Origin: Parcubacteria group bacterium SW_6_46_9
Lineage (GTDB): Bacteria > Patescibacteriota > Minisyncoccia > Phycocordibacterales > SW-6-46-9
Length of the DNA stretch: 31,068 nucleotides
Direction of reading: 5' to 3'
Assembly: GCA_003022255.1 (NCBI GenBank)
Contig: PXPA01000053.1
Coordinates: forward strand, 1-31,068
Below the pieces are notes generated by a model, which ran no database searches, was not told where the DNA came from, and saw only the letters and a program-made list of their open reading frames with translations. Positions 1-7,011 of the stretch are shown here, piece after piece; position 1 is the first letter of the stretch; every line of letters starts with the position of its first letter. The position numbers were made by a program, and so were the translations under genes.

Positions 1-1013
1 ATTCGGGTGTTTCCAGTTTAGCAAACGGATCTGCACGCCGGACCTCAATTCCAATTAGCTCATTTGCCACACCCTCAACGCCGGAAAGCACTGCCCCGCC
101 GCCGGTAAGCACAGTCTCTTGAACGACTGTCGCGTTGTCTTCCTGGTAAGTCGAGATAATTTCTTGCGTCCGGGAAAAAACATGATCCAGGACATTCCGA
201 GCACTTTCTTTTACTGCCTCAGCATCATCCCCACCACCAGTTAAACCAACTTTCCGCTTAACCTTTTCGGCTTCGGAGAATGTAATGTCAAGGGTGTTAG
301 CAAGTGTGCGAGTAATATCTTCACCACCCTGCTCGATACGGTGCGATCCGCGAACAACACCATGCTCAACAATGTACACTTTGGTAGCTGATGTGCCCAT
401 GTCAACCAGCATGACCGGCTCTATTCCGCGATCTAATGTTGCTCGTATTGAAGAGAAGACTTCAATCTCAAAAAAACCGGTATTAAGCTCAGTCTCGCCA
501 ATGGCTTGTTGATACTGAGAAATTGCATCCTTGTGAATTGCTACAACTAACGCTTGCAACTGATCACTGTCGCTTGTGTCTTCACCAACAAGTGTCCAAT
601 CCAGCATCACCCCCTCAGGGTCTGCGGGTATGTACTTACGGGCTTCCAGGTATTACCTCATCCAGGTCCCGATCGTTTGTTCCTGGTGGCAAGTCGATAA
701 TATTAATAAGGCTCGCCGATAAAGGGATAGCCACGCCGGCAGACTCCGTTGTTACCTTGGCCTCTTTCAGTAGATCACCAAACGCATCAATTAGTATTTC
801 CGGGTTAGCGCTTACCGACTCGCCGACAGACTTTTCTACGTACGGAGCAAGTGACAGCTCACCGTAGGTCTGCAGTACAGGGTGGTTGTCCTTACGGCGG
901 ATCTGCACAACCTTAATCGCACTTGAGCTAAAATCCACCCCTACCACGCCACTTCCACTGCCACTGGTCGGGTGGAAAATTGCGTCAGAAATTTTTGACA
1001 AAAAGCTGCTCAT
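1..1013 (-). CDS. pilM: PilM, type IV pilus assembly actin-like protein (frame break inside; 3' end beyond window)
   Basis: PilM is a cytoplasmic actin-like ATPase-fold protein that links the inner-membrane PilN/PilO complex of type IV pili to the assembly motors. The first 120 residues show the family start (VGVDFSSSAIKVVQ) and a LPPGTNDRDLDEVIP segment. That frame stops at 636, but the next frame carries straight on with EARKYIPADPEGVMLDWTLV, then LVDMGTSATKVYIVEHG and LTGGGAVLSGVEGVANEL, the rest of PilM, to the window edge. The break lies near 643-652, where two short homopolymers meet (ACCTGGAAG); one added or two lost bases would restore IPWEARKYIP. About 30 C-terminal residues should lie outside the window. 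It is divergent from comF with 33 bp between the starts. A sequencing or assembly indel is likelier than a true pseudogene, because the codons after the break remain conserved. Confidence 0.88.
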
Positions 1014-1021
1014 AACGACAA

Positions 1022-1041
1022 ATAATCTGTACTATTATGAT
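1022..1041. promoter_or_regulatory. Divergent pilM/comF promoter region with -10 hexamers close to both starts
   Basis: On the plus strand TATGAT (1036-1041) ends 5 nt before the comF ATG at 1047, placing the predicted transcription start at or next to the ATG (leaderless). On the minus strand GATTAT (1027-1022) ends 8 nt before the pilM ATG. No Shine-Dalgarno sequence is seen for either. No clear -35 box was found. Position is the main support. Confidence 0.45.
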
Positions 1042-1046
1042 AGCAC

Positions 1047-1697
1047 ATGACAGATACAGACAACTGGCAGTATCTCAAGCGTTTGGTGCTTGATTTTCTT
1101 TTTCCGCCAAAGGAAAAGACATTATTTGTGCGCAACTTAACAGAAAAAGACCTCTATAACCTGCCACAAGCCAACGTTTCAGCAGATAATATATCTGCGC
1201 TGTTTGCATACAGCGATGACACAACAAGAAAGATTGTGCAGGCCACAAAATACGACGGCTGTCGGGAAGGCGCTCGCATTATGGGGCGTCTTTTGTATAG
1301 CCACCTCCTTACTATCTGTGCCGAAAACCGCATCATCAGCAAGCACGTTTTTCTGGTGCCTGTACCGCTTTCCCGTCAACGACGGCAAAAACGGGGCTTT
1401 AATCAGTGCAAACGGGTCAGCAGGCACATTTGCCGGCAAGACAGCAGTGACACGTTTCGGGTACTATCAGCACTAGAAAAGCCAGCACCAACACAGCCAC
1501 AAACTACACTCGCAAAACCGCAACGTAGGAAAAACATTGCCGGCTCATTTGCAGTAAATGAAAACGTATCTATTGCCGGCAAACATATAATTGTCATTGA
1601 TGATGTAGCGACGACCGGTGCAACATTTGCTGAAGCTCGCAAAACATTACTTAAAGCAGATCCAGAGCGTGTACATGCGGTAGCTTTTGCACACTAG
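1047..1697 (+). CDS. comF: ComF family phosphoribosyltransferase-like protein
   Basis: The 216-residue protein matches ComF proteins, which in naturally competent bacteria act in the cytoplasm in DNA uptake, with a type I phosphoribosyltransferase fold. Seen: the FLVPVPLSRQRRQKRGFNQ segment (about residues 102-120), typical of ComF, and the PRPP-loop motif VIDDVATTGAT (about 183-193). The N-terminal Cys zinc-binding cluster of classical ComF is absent: LDFLFPPKEKTLF stands where CxxC pairs usually lie. The ATG follows a -10-like TATGAT, so the mRNA is probably leaderless. The stop codon directly abuts a dispersed repeat. Divergence from pilM suggests a joint role in transformation through a type IV pilus, but that role is inference. 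Confidence 0.88.
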   Translation: MTDTDNWQYLKRLVLDFLFPPKEKTLFVRNLTEKDLYNLPQANVSADNISALFAYSDDTTRKIVQATKYDGCREGARIMGRLLYSHLLTICAENRIISKHVFLVPVPLSRQRRQKRGFNQCKRVSRHICRQDSSDTFRVLSALEKPAPTQPQTTLAKPQRRKNIAGSFAVNENVSIAGKHIIVIDDVATTGATFAEARKTLLKADPERVHAVAFAH

Positions 1698-1875
1698 GGC
1701 GTTCACACCCGCTTGCAGGCGGGTACGTGTAAATCATCAGCACCCCAAGAGTATTCCTTCGCTTCGCTCACAGCACGATGATTTGCGCTCGACTCGTGAG
1801 AAAACAAAACCATGCGTTTTCCGCTGCGGAGCCCCGCCAGCAAGGGGTATTCACTCAGTTATAGCATGTCCGAAG
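1698..1875. repeat. Dispersed intergenic repeat, copy 1 (starts right after the comF stop)
   Basis: The left arm (GCGTTCACACCCGCTTGC, from 1699) and right arm (GCCCCGCCAGCAAGGGGT, 1831-1848) are imperfect inverted repeats of each other. The right arm runs into a tRNA D-arm-like stretch, TCACTCAGTTATAGCATG. A second copy with the same arms and the same tRNA-like tail lies at 16531-16675, directly after the rplT stop codon. No ORF is inside. It could be a miniature mobile element or a folded RNA 3' end. Confidence 0.6.
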
Positions 1876-1992
1876 TCTATGATGAAAATTAGTTTTTCCT
1901 AAGGAAGCGCCAAAACTGAAATAACCATCAAAAATCATAGTCTATGCATTTTCGTTGTGCCGGGAGCCTGCGACCAAATACTCTTGGGGTGC
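1740..1992. repeat. 253-bp segment bounded by a perfect 16-bp inverted repeat
   Basis: GCACCCCAAGAGTATT (1740-1755) recurs in exact inverse orientation at 1977-1992. The same core (CACCCCAAGAGTATT) recurs at about 6811-6825 and, with one change, at about 10375-10391. The segment overlaps the right half of repeat copy 1 and carries a weaker internal inverted repeat around the two ATCATAG/CTATGAT sites. It has no coding frame. The remaining DNA to 2230 holds further GGGGTGCTCAC-TCAGTT copies (about 2020 and 2105-2150), the latter interrupted by a 21-nt palindrome. Confidence 0.55.
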
Positions 1993-2114
1993 GGAGTCAC
2001 TTCAGAAGCGGGGTGCTCACATCAGTTGTCGCTCATCCCGCTTTAGCGGGACTCGCTCCAAGCGTATTACCACATTATTGAAGTAGTTTAGGACGCATGG
2101 GTTGCGGGGTGCTT

Positions 2115-2135
2115 GCCCTGAGCCTGTCGAAGGGC
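2115..2135. repeat. 21-nt palindrome of a REP-like type
   Basis: GCCCT-GAGCCTGTCGA-AGGGC forms a hairpin with GCCCT/AGGGC arms. This motif resembles intergenic palindromes that I recall as common in many bacterial genomes. It sits inside a tRNA D-arm-like stretch (GGGGTGCT before it, CTCACTCAGTTACTGC after it), as if inserted there. Confidence 0.4.
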
Positions 2136-2229
2136 TCACTCAGTTACTGCAGATTTACAAAACTTTGCGAATAGTAACGTTAAAAACGTCTGTGAAAAAT
2201 GCTATACTTCGTGATAGAGTTCTCATCCA

Positions 2230-2364
2230 GGAGAGGTGCCAGAGTGGATAAAAAAGAATTAATTTTCTTTTTCATCCGGTCCACCAGTGGCGTAACGCAT
2301 GTGTCCCGCTTTAGCGGGACCAGCGATAGGAGGACGACTGTCGAGCGCTTCTGGCACCGATTCG
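2230..2364 (+). repeat. Folded tRNA-Ser-like element E0
   Basis: It begins with GGAGAGGTGCCAGAGTGGAT, nearly identical to the 5' end of the functional tRNA-Ser at 2643, but then leaves the tRNA sequence. GGTGCCAGA (2235-2243) pairs perfectly with TCTGGCACC (2350-2358). Between them lie an A/T-rich hairpin and a GTCCCGCT/AGCGGGAC hairpin. It ends in CACCGATTCG, similar to the ends of the related elements E1-E3. It lacks an anticodon arm and is not a functional tRNA. Confidence 0.5.
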
Positions 2365-2378
2365 TTATAATTTATTTG

Positions 2379-2605
2379 GGAGAGGTGCCAGAGCGGTCGA
2401 ATGTCTTACCTGCTAAGGGGATGTGCCTTTCGAGCACCGAGGGCTGAAACCAGCTCAGCAAAGCAACTTTCTTTGCTTTGCTGTGAGGTTTCAGAATCGG
2501 AGTGATGTCTGCGTTTGCTTTGAGGTTTGCCGAAAAGCAAGGCGCAGACTACGAGATATGGTGAAGAAATTTTCTCGTCAGAGAAAATATTCGTAATCGA
2601 ATCCT
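2379..2605 (+). pseudogene. Truncated tRNA-Ser copy joined to folded DNA (element E1)
   Basis: The first 65 nt (2379-2443) copy the tRNA-Ser 5' part, including the D-arm, a CTGCTAA anticodon loop and the variable arm (GTGCC/GAGCAC). The anticodon stem is weakened. Instead of the T-arm there are about 150 nt of strong hairpins: CTGAAACC/GGTTTCAG, GTCTGCG/CGCAGAC, and a perfect hairpin at 2569-2588 with ATTTTCTC/GAGAAAAT arms. It ends in AATCGAATCC, like a T-arm 3' side. Nothing like an acceptor 3' strand follows. The hairpin at 2569-2588 is identical to one at 10296-10315. Confidence 0.55.
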
Positions 2606-2642
2606 TTTTGGTCAGCTAAAAATATAAACTTGCGGGCAAAGC

Positions 2643-2729
2643 GGAGAGGTGCCAGAGCGGTCGATTGGGCTCCCCTGCTAAGGGAGTGTGCCTTTTCGGG
2701 CACCGAGGGTTCGAATCCCTCCCTCTCCG
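2643..2729 (+). tRNA. tRNA-Ser (anticodon GCU)
   Basis: This is a complete class II tRNA of 87 nt. The acceptor arm GGAGAGG/CCTCTCC closes perfectly. The anticodon stem is CTCCC/GGGAG with loop CTGCTAA, giving anticodon GCU (reads AGC/AGU). The long variable arm is GTGCC/GGGCAC and the T-arm is GAGGGTTCGAATCCCTC. The discriminator base is G and CCA is not encoded. Two degenerate copies (E0, E1) lie directly upstream. Confidence 0.95.
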
Positions 2730-2848
2730 CTTTGCCTGCAACCTTTCGCGTTTGCGCACTCTGGTTTACTTATAATTTTAATCAAAGCGATACTGAGTCA
2801 CTGACCGTCTTTACATTCATGAGCGGGCATTTCGGCTACTGAGCTATC

Positions 2849-3280
2849 TTATATTTTGCCTCCACCAACCGCATAGGGCTCCTCTTCACAACTAAGATTC
2901 AACTTGTTTACGCACTGGTTATTGTTGTTATCGGGATCATGTATATCATCTGTTAGACAAGTGCCGATGCAGTACCCACTCTTGTTGTTTACTGCTTTGT
3001 ATTTGTATGACTGATCTGTGGTCGGATCTTTCGGTACTCTGTTCATATAAGTGTCCAGTTCGGTTAGTTGTGAAGGGTAATCTCTGTTGTCTCTTTTGTA
3101 CATATCAAGTGCTTCTTGAAGTTGCTCCAAATCAGTCTCCCTCCGGAGATCACGAGATGCTGGACCTGTACACTCTAAGGTGGAAGCCCAGTAGATAAGA
3201 CCGACGACAATTATTGCTATTATGGACCCAGCAACAATCAACCCAGTTTTCATGTTTTCAGATTTTTCCTGCTTTTTCAT
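2849..3280 (-). CDS. Pseudopilin-like single-pass membrane protein
   Basis: The protein has 143 residues if it starts at the Met at 3280 (MKKQEKSEN); an upstream start would overlap the promoter of the divergent mutY-like gene. It has a short basic N-terminus, one hydrophobic helix (about residues 13-32, LIVAGSIIAIIVVGLIYWAS) and a soluble part of the kind found in type II pseudopilins: LEQLQEALDMYKRDNRDYPS, then RVPKDPTTDQSYKYKAV. Five Cys in the soluble part suggest exported disulfides. The usual prepilin cleavage motif (GFTLIE) is absent, so processing by prepilin peptidase is doubtful. It may be an accessory of the type IV pilus that PilM serves. The role is inferred from pattern only. 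Confidence 0.65.
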   Translation of the reverse strand: MKKQEKSENMKTGLIVAGSIIAIIVVGLIYWASTLECTGPASRDLRRETDLEQLQEALDMYKRDNRDYPSQLTELDTYMNRVPKDPTTDQSYKYKAVNNKSGYCIGTCLTDDIHDPDNNNNQCVNKLNLSCEEEPYAVGGGKI

Positions 3281-3382
3281 CACGAAAAACTGGTGATTAT
3301 TTAAAACTAATAAGTGCAATCATTTCATTTTTATTATAAGCTACGTATTCACGATATCTTGATCAAGTTAGGGCAAAAAGCT

Positions 3383-4201
3383 ATGCAAACTAAGGATTTC
3401 CAGCAAAAAATTCGTAATTTTTACCACAAACACGGCCGTGATCTGCCCTGGCGAAATACCGATGATCCCTACGAAATTTTTGTCTCCGAGATCATGCTCC
3501 AGCAAACCCAAGCGCAAAGGGTTATCCCCAAGTACAAAGAATGGCTAAACCAATTTCCTGACTTTACGAGTTTAGCCGAAGCAAACAAACAAGACGTACT
3601 AAAGCTTTGGCAAGGGCTCGGCTATAACCGCCGAGCACACTTCCTGCATCAATCTGCACAACAGATTGTAAACAAACATAGCGGATCATTACCGCAAGAA
3701 AAGGATCAGCTACTTGAACTTCCTGGCGTTGGCGATTACACCGCCGGAGCTTTGCAGGCATTCTGCTTTCAAAAGCAGGTAGTGTTTGTAGAAACTAACA
3801 TTCGTACGGTGTTTATCCATCATTTCTTTGCTGATGAAGATGGTGTTACCGACAAACAAATCAAGGCGAAAGCTGAAAAGACTCTACCCGACTACGATAT
3901 CTGCGAGTGGTACTGGGGTCTGATGGATTACGGAGCACACATAAAAAATGAGGTCGGTAATCTGAATAGCAGAAGCGACTCGTACCACAAACAATCTACC
4001 TTCAAAGGCTCTAACCGACAGCTGCGCTCTCAGCTGCTTTCTTATATCCTGGACAACGGCCCAACGAGACTAAAGACGTTAGAAAACAAATTCAGCGCTG
4101 AAACAGACCGCCAAAAGAGTGTGAAAACAAATTTGAATAATCTTGCCGATGAGGGTTTACTGAAAACAGAAAACGAATCTATTTATCAACCACCAGCCTG
4201 A
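3383..4201 (+). CDS. mutY: A/G-specific adenine glycosylase (MutY-like, HhH-GPD, no Fe-S cluster)
   Basis: MutY removes adenine mispaired with 8-oxoguanine in base excision repair. The 272-residue product has DLPWR (20-24), the SEIMLQQTQ motif with the catalytic Glu (about E36), and the helix-hairpin-helix LPGVGDYTAG (113-122). The place of the usual catalytic Asp reads VETNIRTV, with Glu at about 137. The four-Cys Fe-S loop and the full C-terminal NUDIX-like domain of long MutY proteins are missing; the C-terminus (about 205-272) instead resembles a small winged-helix-like segment. Start at 3383 is chosen because family members begin shortly before the FYxKHGRDLPWR motif. It lies 27 bp upstream of recG, so the two may form a repair operon. 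Cluster-free MutY homologues are known. Confidence 0.85.
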   Translation: MQTKDFQQKIRNFYHKHGRDLPWRNTDDPYEIFVSEIMLQQTQAQRVIPKYKEWLNQFPDFTSLAEANKQDVLKLWQGLGYNRRAHFLHQSAQQIVNKHSGSLPQEKDQLLELPGVGDYTAGALQAFCFQKQVVFVETNIRTVFIHHFFADEDGVTDKQIKAKAEKTLPDYDICEWYWGLMDYGAHIKNEVGNLNSRSDSYHKQSTFKGSNRQLRSQLLSYILDNGPTRLKTLENKFSAETDRQKSVKTNLNNLADEGLLKTENESIYQPPA

Positions 4202-4216
4202 TCAACTTGAGACTGC

Positions 4217-4222
4217 TATCAT
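4217..4222 (+). promoter_or_regulatory. -10 hexamer in front of recG
   Basis: TATCAT ends 6 nt before the recG ATG at 4229, which puts the expected transcription start on the ATG itself. The same hexamer at the same distance precedes infC. No -35 element is obvious, so confidence is modest. Confidence 0.4.
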
Positions 4223-4228
4223 GAGACT

Positions 4229-6373
4229 ATGGATCTTACGACGAAACTCGATGAGATACTCAACCTGAGAAAGAAACGAAAAAACGGCCTCAACCGGCTG
4301 GGGCTTTCAACGGTAGGCGACCTGTTGTATCACTTCCCGGCCCGCTATCACACCGAGGACACCCAAACTACTGTACGTAATCTTTCGGCCGGAATGGATG
4401 TCGTGCTGTCCGGTAAGCTACAAAACTTAGAAACGAAAAAATCTTACAAGCAAGGCATTCCGATGGCAGTTGGGACATTTGTTGATGAGACCGGATCAAT
4501 TGATGTCGTCTGGTTTCACCAGCCATATATCGCCGAGATGCTTAAAGACAATCAGCCGGTACAGCTTACCGGCAGTGTCAGCAGAGACAGCAGTAGCTTA
4601 CAGATCACCAATCCCGAATACAGAAAACTACCAGAGCAATCTGAAGACACCTTCTCGCAAACAGATAATAAACACTTTTTGCTGCCCGTCTACCCAGAAA
4701 GCGAAGGGGTAACCTCTCGCTGGCTGTATCATACAATTCGGAAACTTCTAAGTAATGATGGATTAATAAAAAGTTTATCAGACCCGCTGCCGGAACCACT
4801 ACGTGAAAAGCTCAGCCTTCCTGACATTACGACTGCTTTAACCTGGGTCCACAGCCCGAAACGTAAAAAGCACGCAGTCGTCAGCCGGAAGCGGTTCGCC
4901 TTCGAGGAGGTGTTTGCCGTCCAGATTGTGAAAAAGCAGAAGCGTTACCAGTACAACACACAGGAAACGTTTCCCATCCAGGCTGAATACGGTGATCTTG
5001 ACACCTTTCTTGACCGCTTTAGCTTTGATCCAACAGAAGCACAAACTCGTTCAATTAAAGAAATTCTGCGTGATTTTCGCAGTGACACAGCGATGAACCG
5101 GCTTTTGGAAGGAGACGTTGGCGCTGGTAAAACCTTTGTTGCCGCCACCACTACCTACGCTGCCGTCACCACATCACCAAAGGGTCGTGAGTACGGTCAC
5201 CTGCAAACAGCGTACATGGCACCAACCGAAATTTTAGCCCGTCAGCAGTTTCAGGAATTTGTTGATTACTTTGCACATTTACCAATTGAGATGGCCTTAA
5301 TTACCGGCTCCGACTGCCGGAAGTTTCCCTCTAAAATTGATGACACGAAAGCCACTGATATCTCTCGCAGTCAGCTTCTCAAATGGATCAAAGAGGGGGT
5401 GGTCTCTGTGGTTTTCGGTACTCATTCGCTGATCCAGGATGATATTCAGTTCAAAAATCTAGCCTACACAATAATTGACGAACAGCACCGGTTCGGCGTT
5501 AACCAGCGCCAACAAATCGTCCAAAAAGACGGTCCGCTACCACACTTTCTGGCCATGACAGCAACCCCTATTCCCCGAACACTGGCGTTAACCTTGCATG
5601 GTGATCTTCATTTGTCGGTTATTGATAAGCTGCCACCCGGCCGGAAAACAGCGAAAACACAAGTTGTCAAAGACAGCCAACGCAGTCGGGTGTATGATAA
5701 ACTTGCTCAAAAATTGTCCGACGGCCAACAAGGCTATGTTGTCTGTCCGCGTATTGAAAAACCAGACCCGGAAGATGATAGCCAAAAGGATATTGCTTCT
5801 GTAGAAGAGACACACCAAAAACTACAAGATCGGTTTGAAAGTTTTTCGGTCGCGCCCTTGCACGGAAAAATGAGTGACGAGAAAAAGCAGGATACGATGA
5901 GTAAGTTTGCTGACGGAGCAATTGACCTTTTGGTTGCGACGTCAGTCATTGAGGTTGGGGTTAACGTCCCGCAAGCGACGACAATTATTATTGAAAATGC
6001 CGAACAATTCGGTCTGGCTCAACTGCATCAACTGCGCGGGCGAATACAGCGGTCACACCAAACACCCCACTGCTTTCTGTTTGCCGACATACGAAACGAT
6101 AAAACCCGGAAGCGTCTTCAGGCTATGGAACAGCTCAGTAACGGTTTTGATCTGGCAGAAAAGGACTTGGAAATTCGTGGTCCGGGCTCTATGGTCGGCA
6201 AACGCCAAAGTGGTGTGGCTGACATCGCCATGGACGCTCTTGAAAACAAACAACTGGTACAAAAAGCGGCAGAGGCGGCACAAGATATTATCAGTACAGA
6301 TCCGGATTTAGATGACCACCCAGACGTAAAGGACCGCATCAAACAACTGGAAGAAAATACCCATCTGGCGTAA
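4229..6373 (+). CDS. recG: ATP-dependent DNA helicase RecG
   Basis: RecG is a superfamily 2 helicase that remodels stalled replication forks and branched DNA. The 714-residue protein is near full length. Its N-terminal wedge/OB part contains the GDLLYHFPARYHTEDT segment (about 31-46). Helicase motifs follow in order: Walker A GDVGAGKT (about 296), DEQH box in IIDEQHRFGVNQRQ (about 417), TATPIPRT, the ATSVIEVGVNVPQAT motif and LRGRIQRS (about 603). The motif VI variant reads GRIQR where GRVGR is usual. It probably shares regulation with the mutY-like gene upstream, though a -10-like hexamer just before its ATG could give its own leaderless transcript. Confidence 0.96.
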   Translation: MDLTTKLDEILNLRKKRKNGLNRLGLSTVGDLLYHFPARYHTEDTQTTVRNLSAGMDVVLSGKLQNLETKKSYKQGIPMAVGTFVDETGSIDVVWFHQPYIAEMLKDNQPVQLTGSVSRDSSSLQITNPEYRKLPEQSEDTFSQTDNKHFLLPVYPESEGVTSRWLYHTIRKLLSNDGLIKSLSDPLPEPLREKLSLPDITTALTWVHSPKRKKHAVVSRKRFAFEEVFAVQIVKKQKRYQYNTQETFPIQAEYGDLDTFLDRFSFDPTEAQTRSIKEILRDFRSDTAMNRLLEGDVGAGKTFVAATTTYAAVTTSPKGREYGHLQTAYMAPTEILARQQFQEFVDYFAHLPIEMALITGSDCRKFPSKIDDTKATDISRSQLLKWIKEGVVSVVFGTHSLIQDDIQFKNLAYTIIDEQHRFGVNQRQQIVQKDGPLPHFLAMTATPIPRTLALTLHGDLHLSVIDKLPPGRKTAKTQVVKDSQRSRVYDKLAQKLSDGQQGYVVCPRIEKPDPEDDSQKDIASVEETHQKLQDRFESFSVAPLHGKMSDEKKQDTMSKFADGAIDLLVATSVIEVGVNVPQATTIIIENAEQFGLAQLHQLRGRIQRSHQTPHCFLFADIRNDKTRKRLQAMEQLSNGFDLAEKDLEIRGPGSMVGKRQSGVADIAMDALENKQLVQKAAEAAQDIISTDPDLDDHPDVKDRIKQLEENTHLA

Positions 6374-6638
6374 CAAAATCGAGAGTTATTACACCAATTG
6401 CTTCTATCCTGACTGTATAAACAACAGAAGTTGTTAAAAAACAAAAAAATGCCTGTTGAACATTCTGTAACTATTGAAAAAACACGGTATCTGCCGTACC
6501 ATTTAAGCGGTAAAAATCTGCGCCCATAGCTCCCATCCTACGCTTTCATTTGCATTCAAGCTACGGAGGGCAAGCATTTATGATAATTAAGACACAACTT
6601 GCCGCTCGTAGCTCGGATGGAAATCCGAGCGAAGTGCT
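6374..6638 (+). other. Intergenic region with partial tRNA-Ile copy and hairpins
   Basis: CTGCGCCCATAGCTC at 6518-6532 is an exact copy of the start of the tRNA-Ile at 6637-6651. Behind it, CTACGGAGGGCAAG and CTTGCCGCTCGTAG can pair, followed by a perfect GCTCGGAT/ATCCGAGC hairpin at about 6611-6630. A 26-codon frame (6449-6529) ends inside the tRNA-like copy; I do not regard it as a gene. Confidence 0.5.
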
Positions 6639-6713
6639 GCGCCCATAGCTCAGTCTGGTTAGAGCACGGTTCTTATACAGCCGCCGTCCCTGGTTCAAAT
6701 CCAGGTGGGCGCA
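6639..6713 (+). tRNA. tRNA-Ile (anticodon UAU)
   Basis: A complete 75-nt class I tRNA: acceptor GCGCCCA/TGGGCGC, D-stem GCTC/GAGC, anticodon stem CGGTT/AGCCG (one G-U pair), loop CTTATAC, variable loop CCGTC, T-stem CCTGG/CCAGG with loop TTCAAAT, discriminator A. Loop positions 34-36 read TAT, so the anticodon is UAU and the codon is AUA (Ile). Most bacteria read AUA with a CAU anticodon modified to lysidine, so this is uncommon. CCA is not encoded. Confidence 0.9.
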
Positions 6714-6962
6714 CAGCTAAACTCAATAGATTAGATATATTAGATTAACAGAACTTCTCAAATTGCAGCAAGTAAGGCCTGGATTTGAACCGTGAAGAGG
6801 TCGGGAAACACCCCAAGAGTATTTCCTCGTCCTGCCCCAAACTGGACTCGGGGCACGGTTTTCATGTGTTGGAAAGCAGGCTCGACTATAGTAGAGCCGT
6901 TGAAAACCAACGGTTTAAGAGGGGAGCGCAGCGACGGCGTTTGATTCCAGATGGGCGCACCA
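6714..6962 (+). repeat. tRNA-Ile-flanking composite element with inverted and direct tRNA fragments
   Basis: CCTGGATTTGAACC (about 6777-6790) is an exact inverted copy of the tRNA-Ile T-arm GGTTCAAATCCAGG (6692-6705). TTGATTCCAGATGGGCGCAC (6941-6960) is a slightly changed direct copy of the tRNA 3' end. Between them lie hairpins TGCCCC/GGGGCA and GGTTTTCA/TTGAAAACC, the latter enclosing GGCTC/GAGCC. No gene is seen. The direct copy resembles an integration duplication at a tRNA 3' end; the inverted copy does not fit that model. Confidence 0.5.
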
Positions 6963-7011
6963 CGTAAAACTTGCTCTGCTCGCCGCACAGTAGTGAACGT
7001 GATACAGCCAA

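Noticed and set aside
636..1013. Programmed ribosomal frameshift in pilM
   Set aside because: No slippery sequence or downstream pseudoknot is evident and PilM is not known to need one; a homopolymer indel is simpler.
2379..2605. tRNA-Ser interrupted by a group I intron
   Set aside because: No 3' exon with a matching acceptor strand (CCTCTCC) is found and no P/Q/R/S core motifs were seen, so a pseudogene with folded DNA fits better.
6449..6529. 26-codon ORF starting MPVEHSVTIEK after recG
   Set aside because: Very short, ends inside a tRNA-like repeat, and lacks promoter or composition support.
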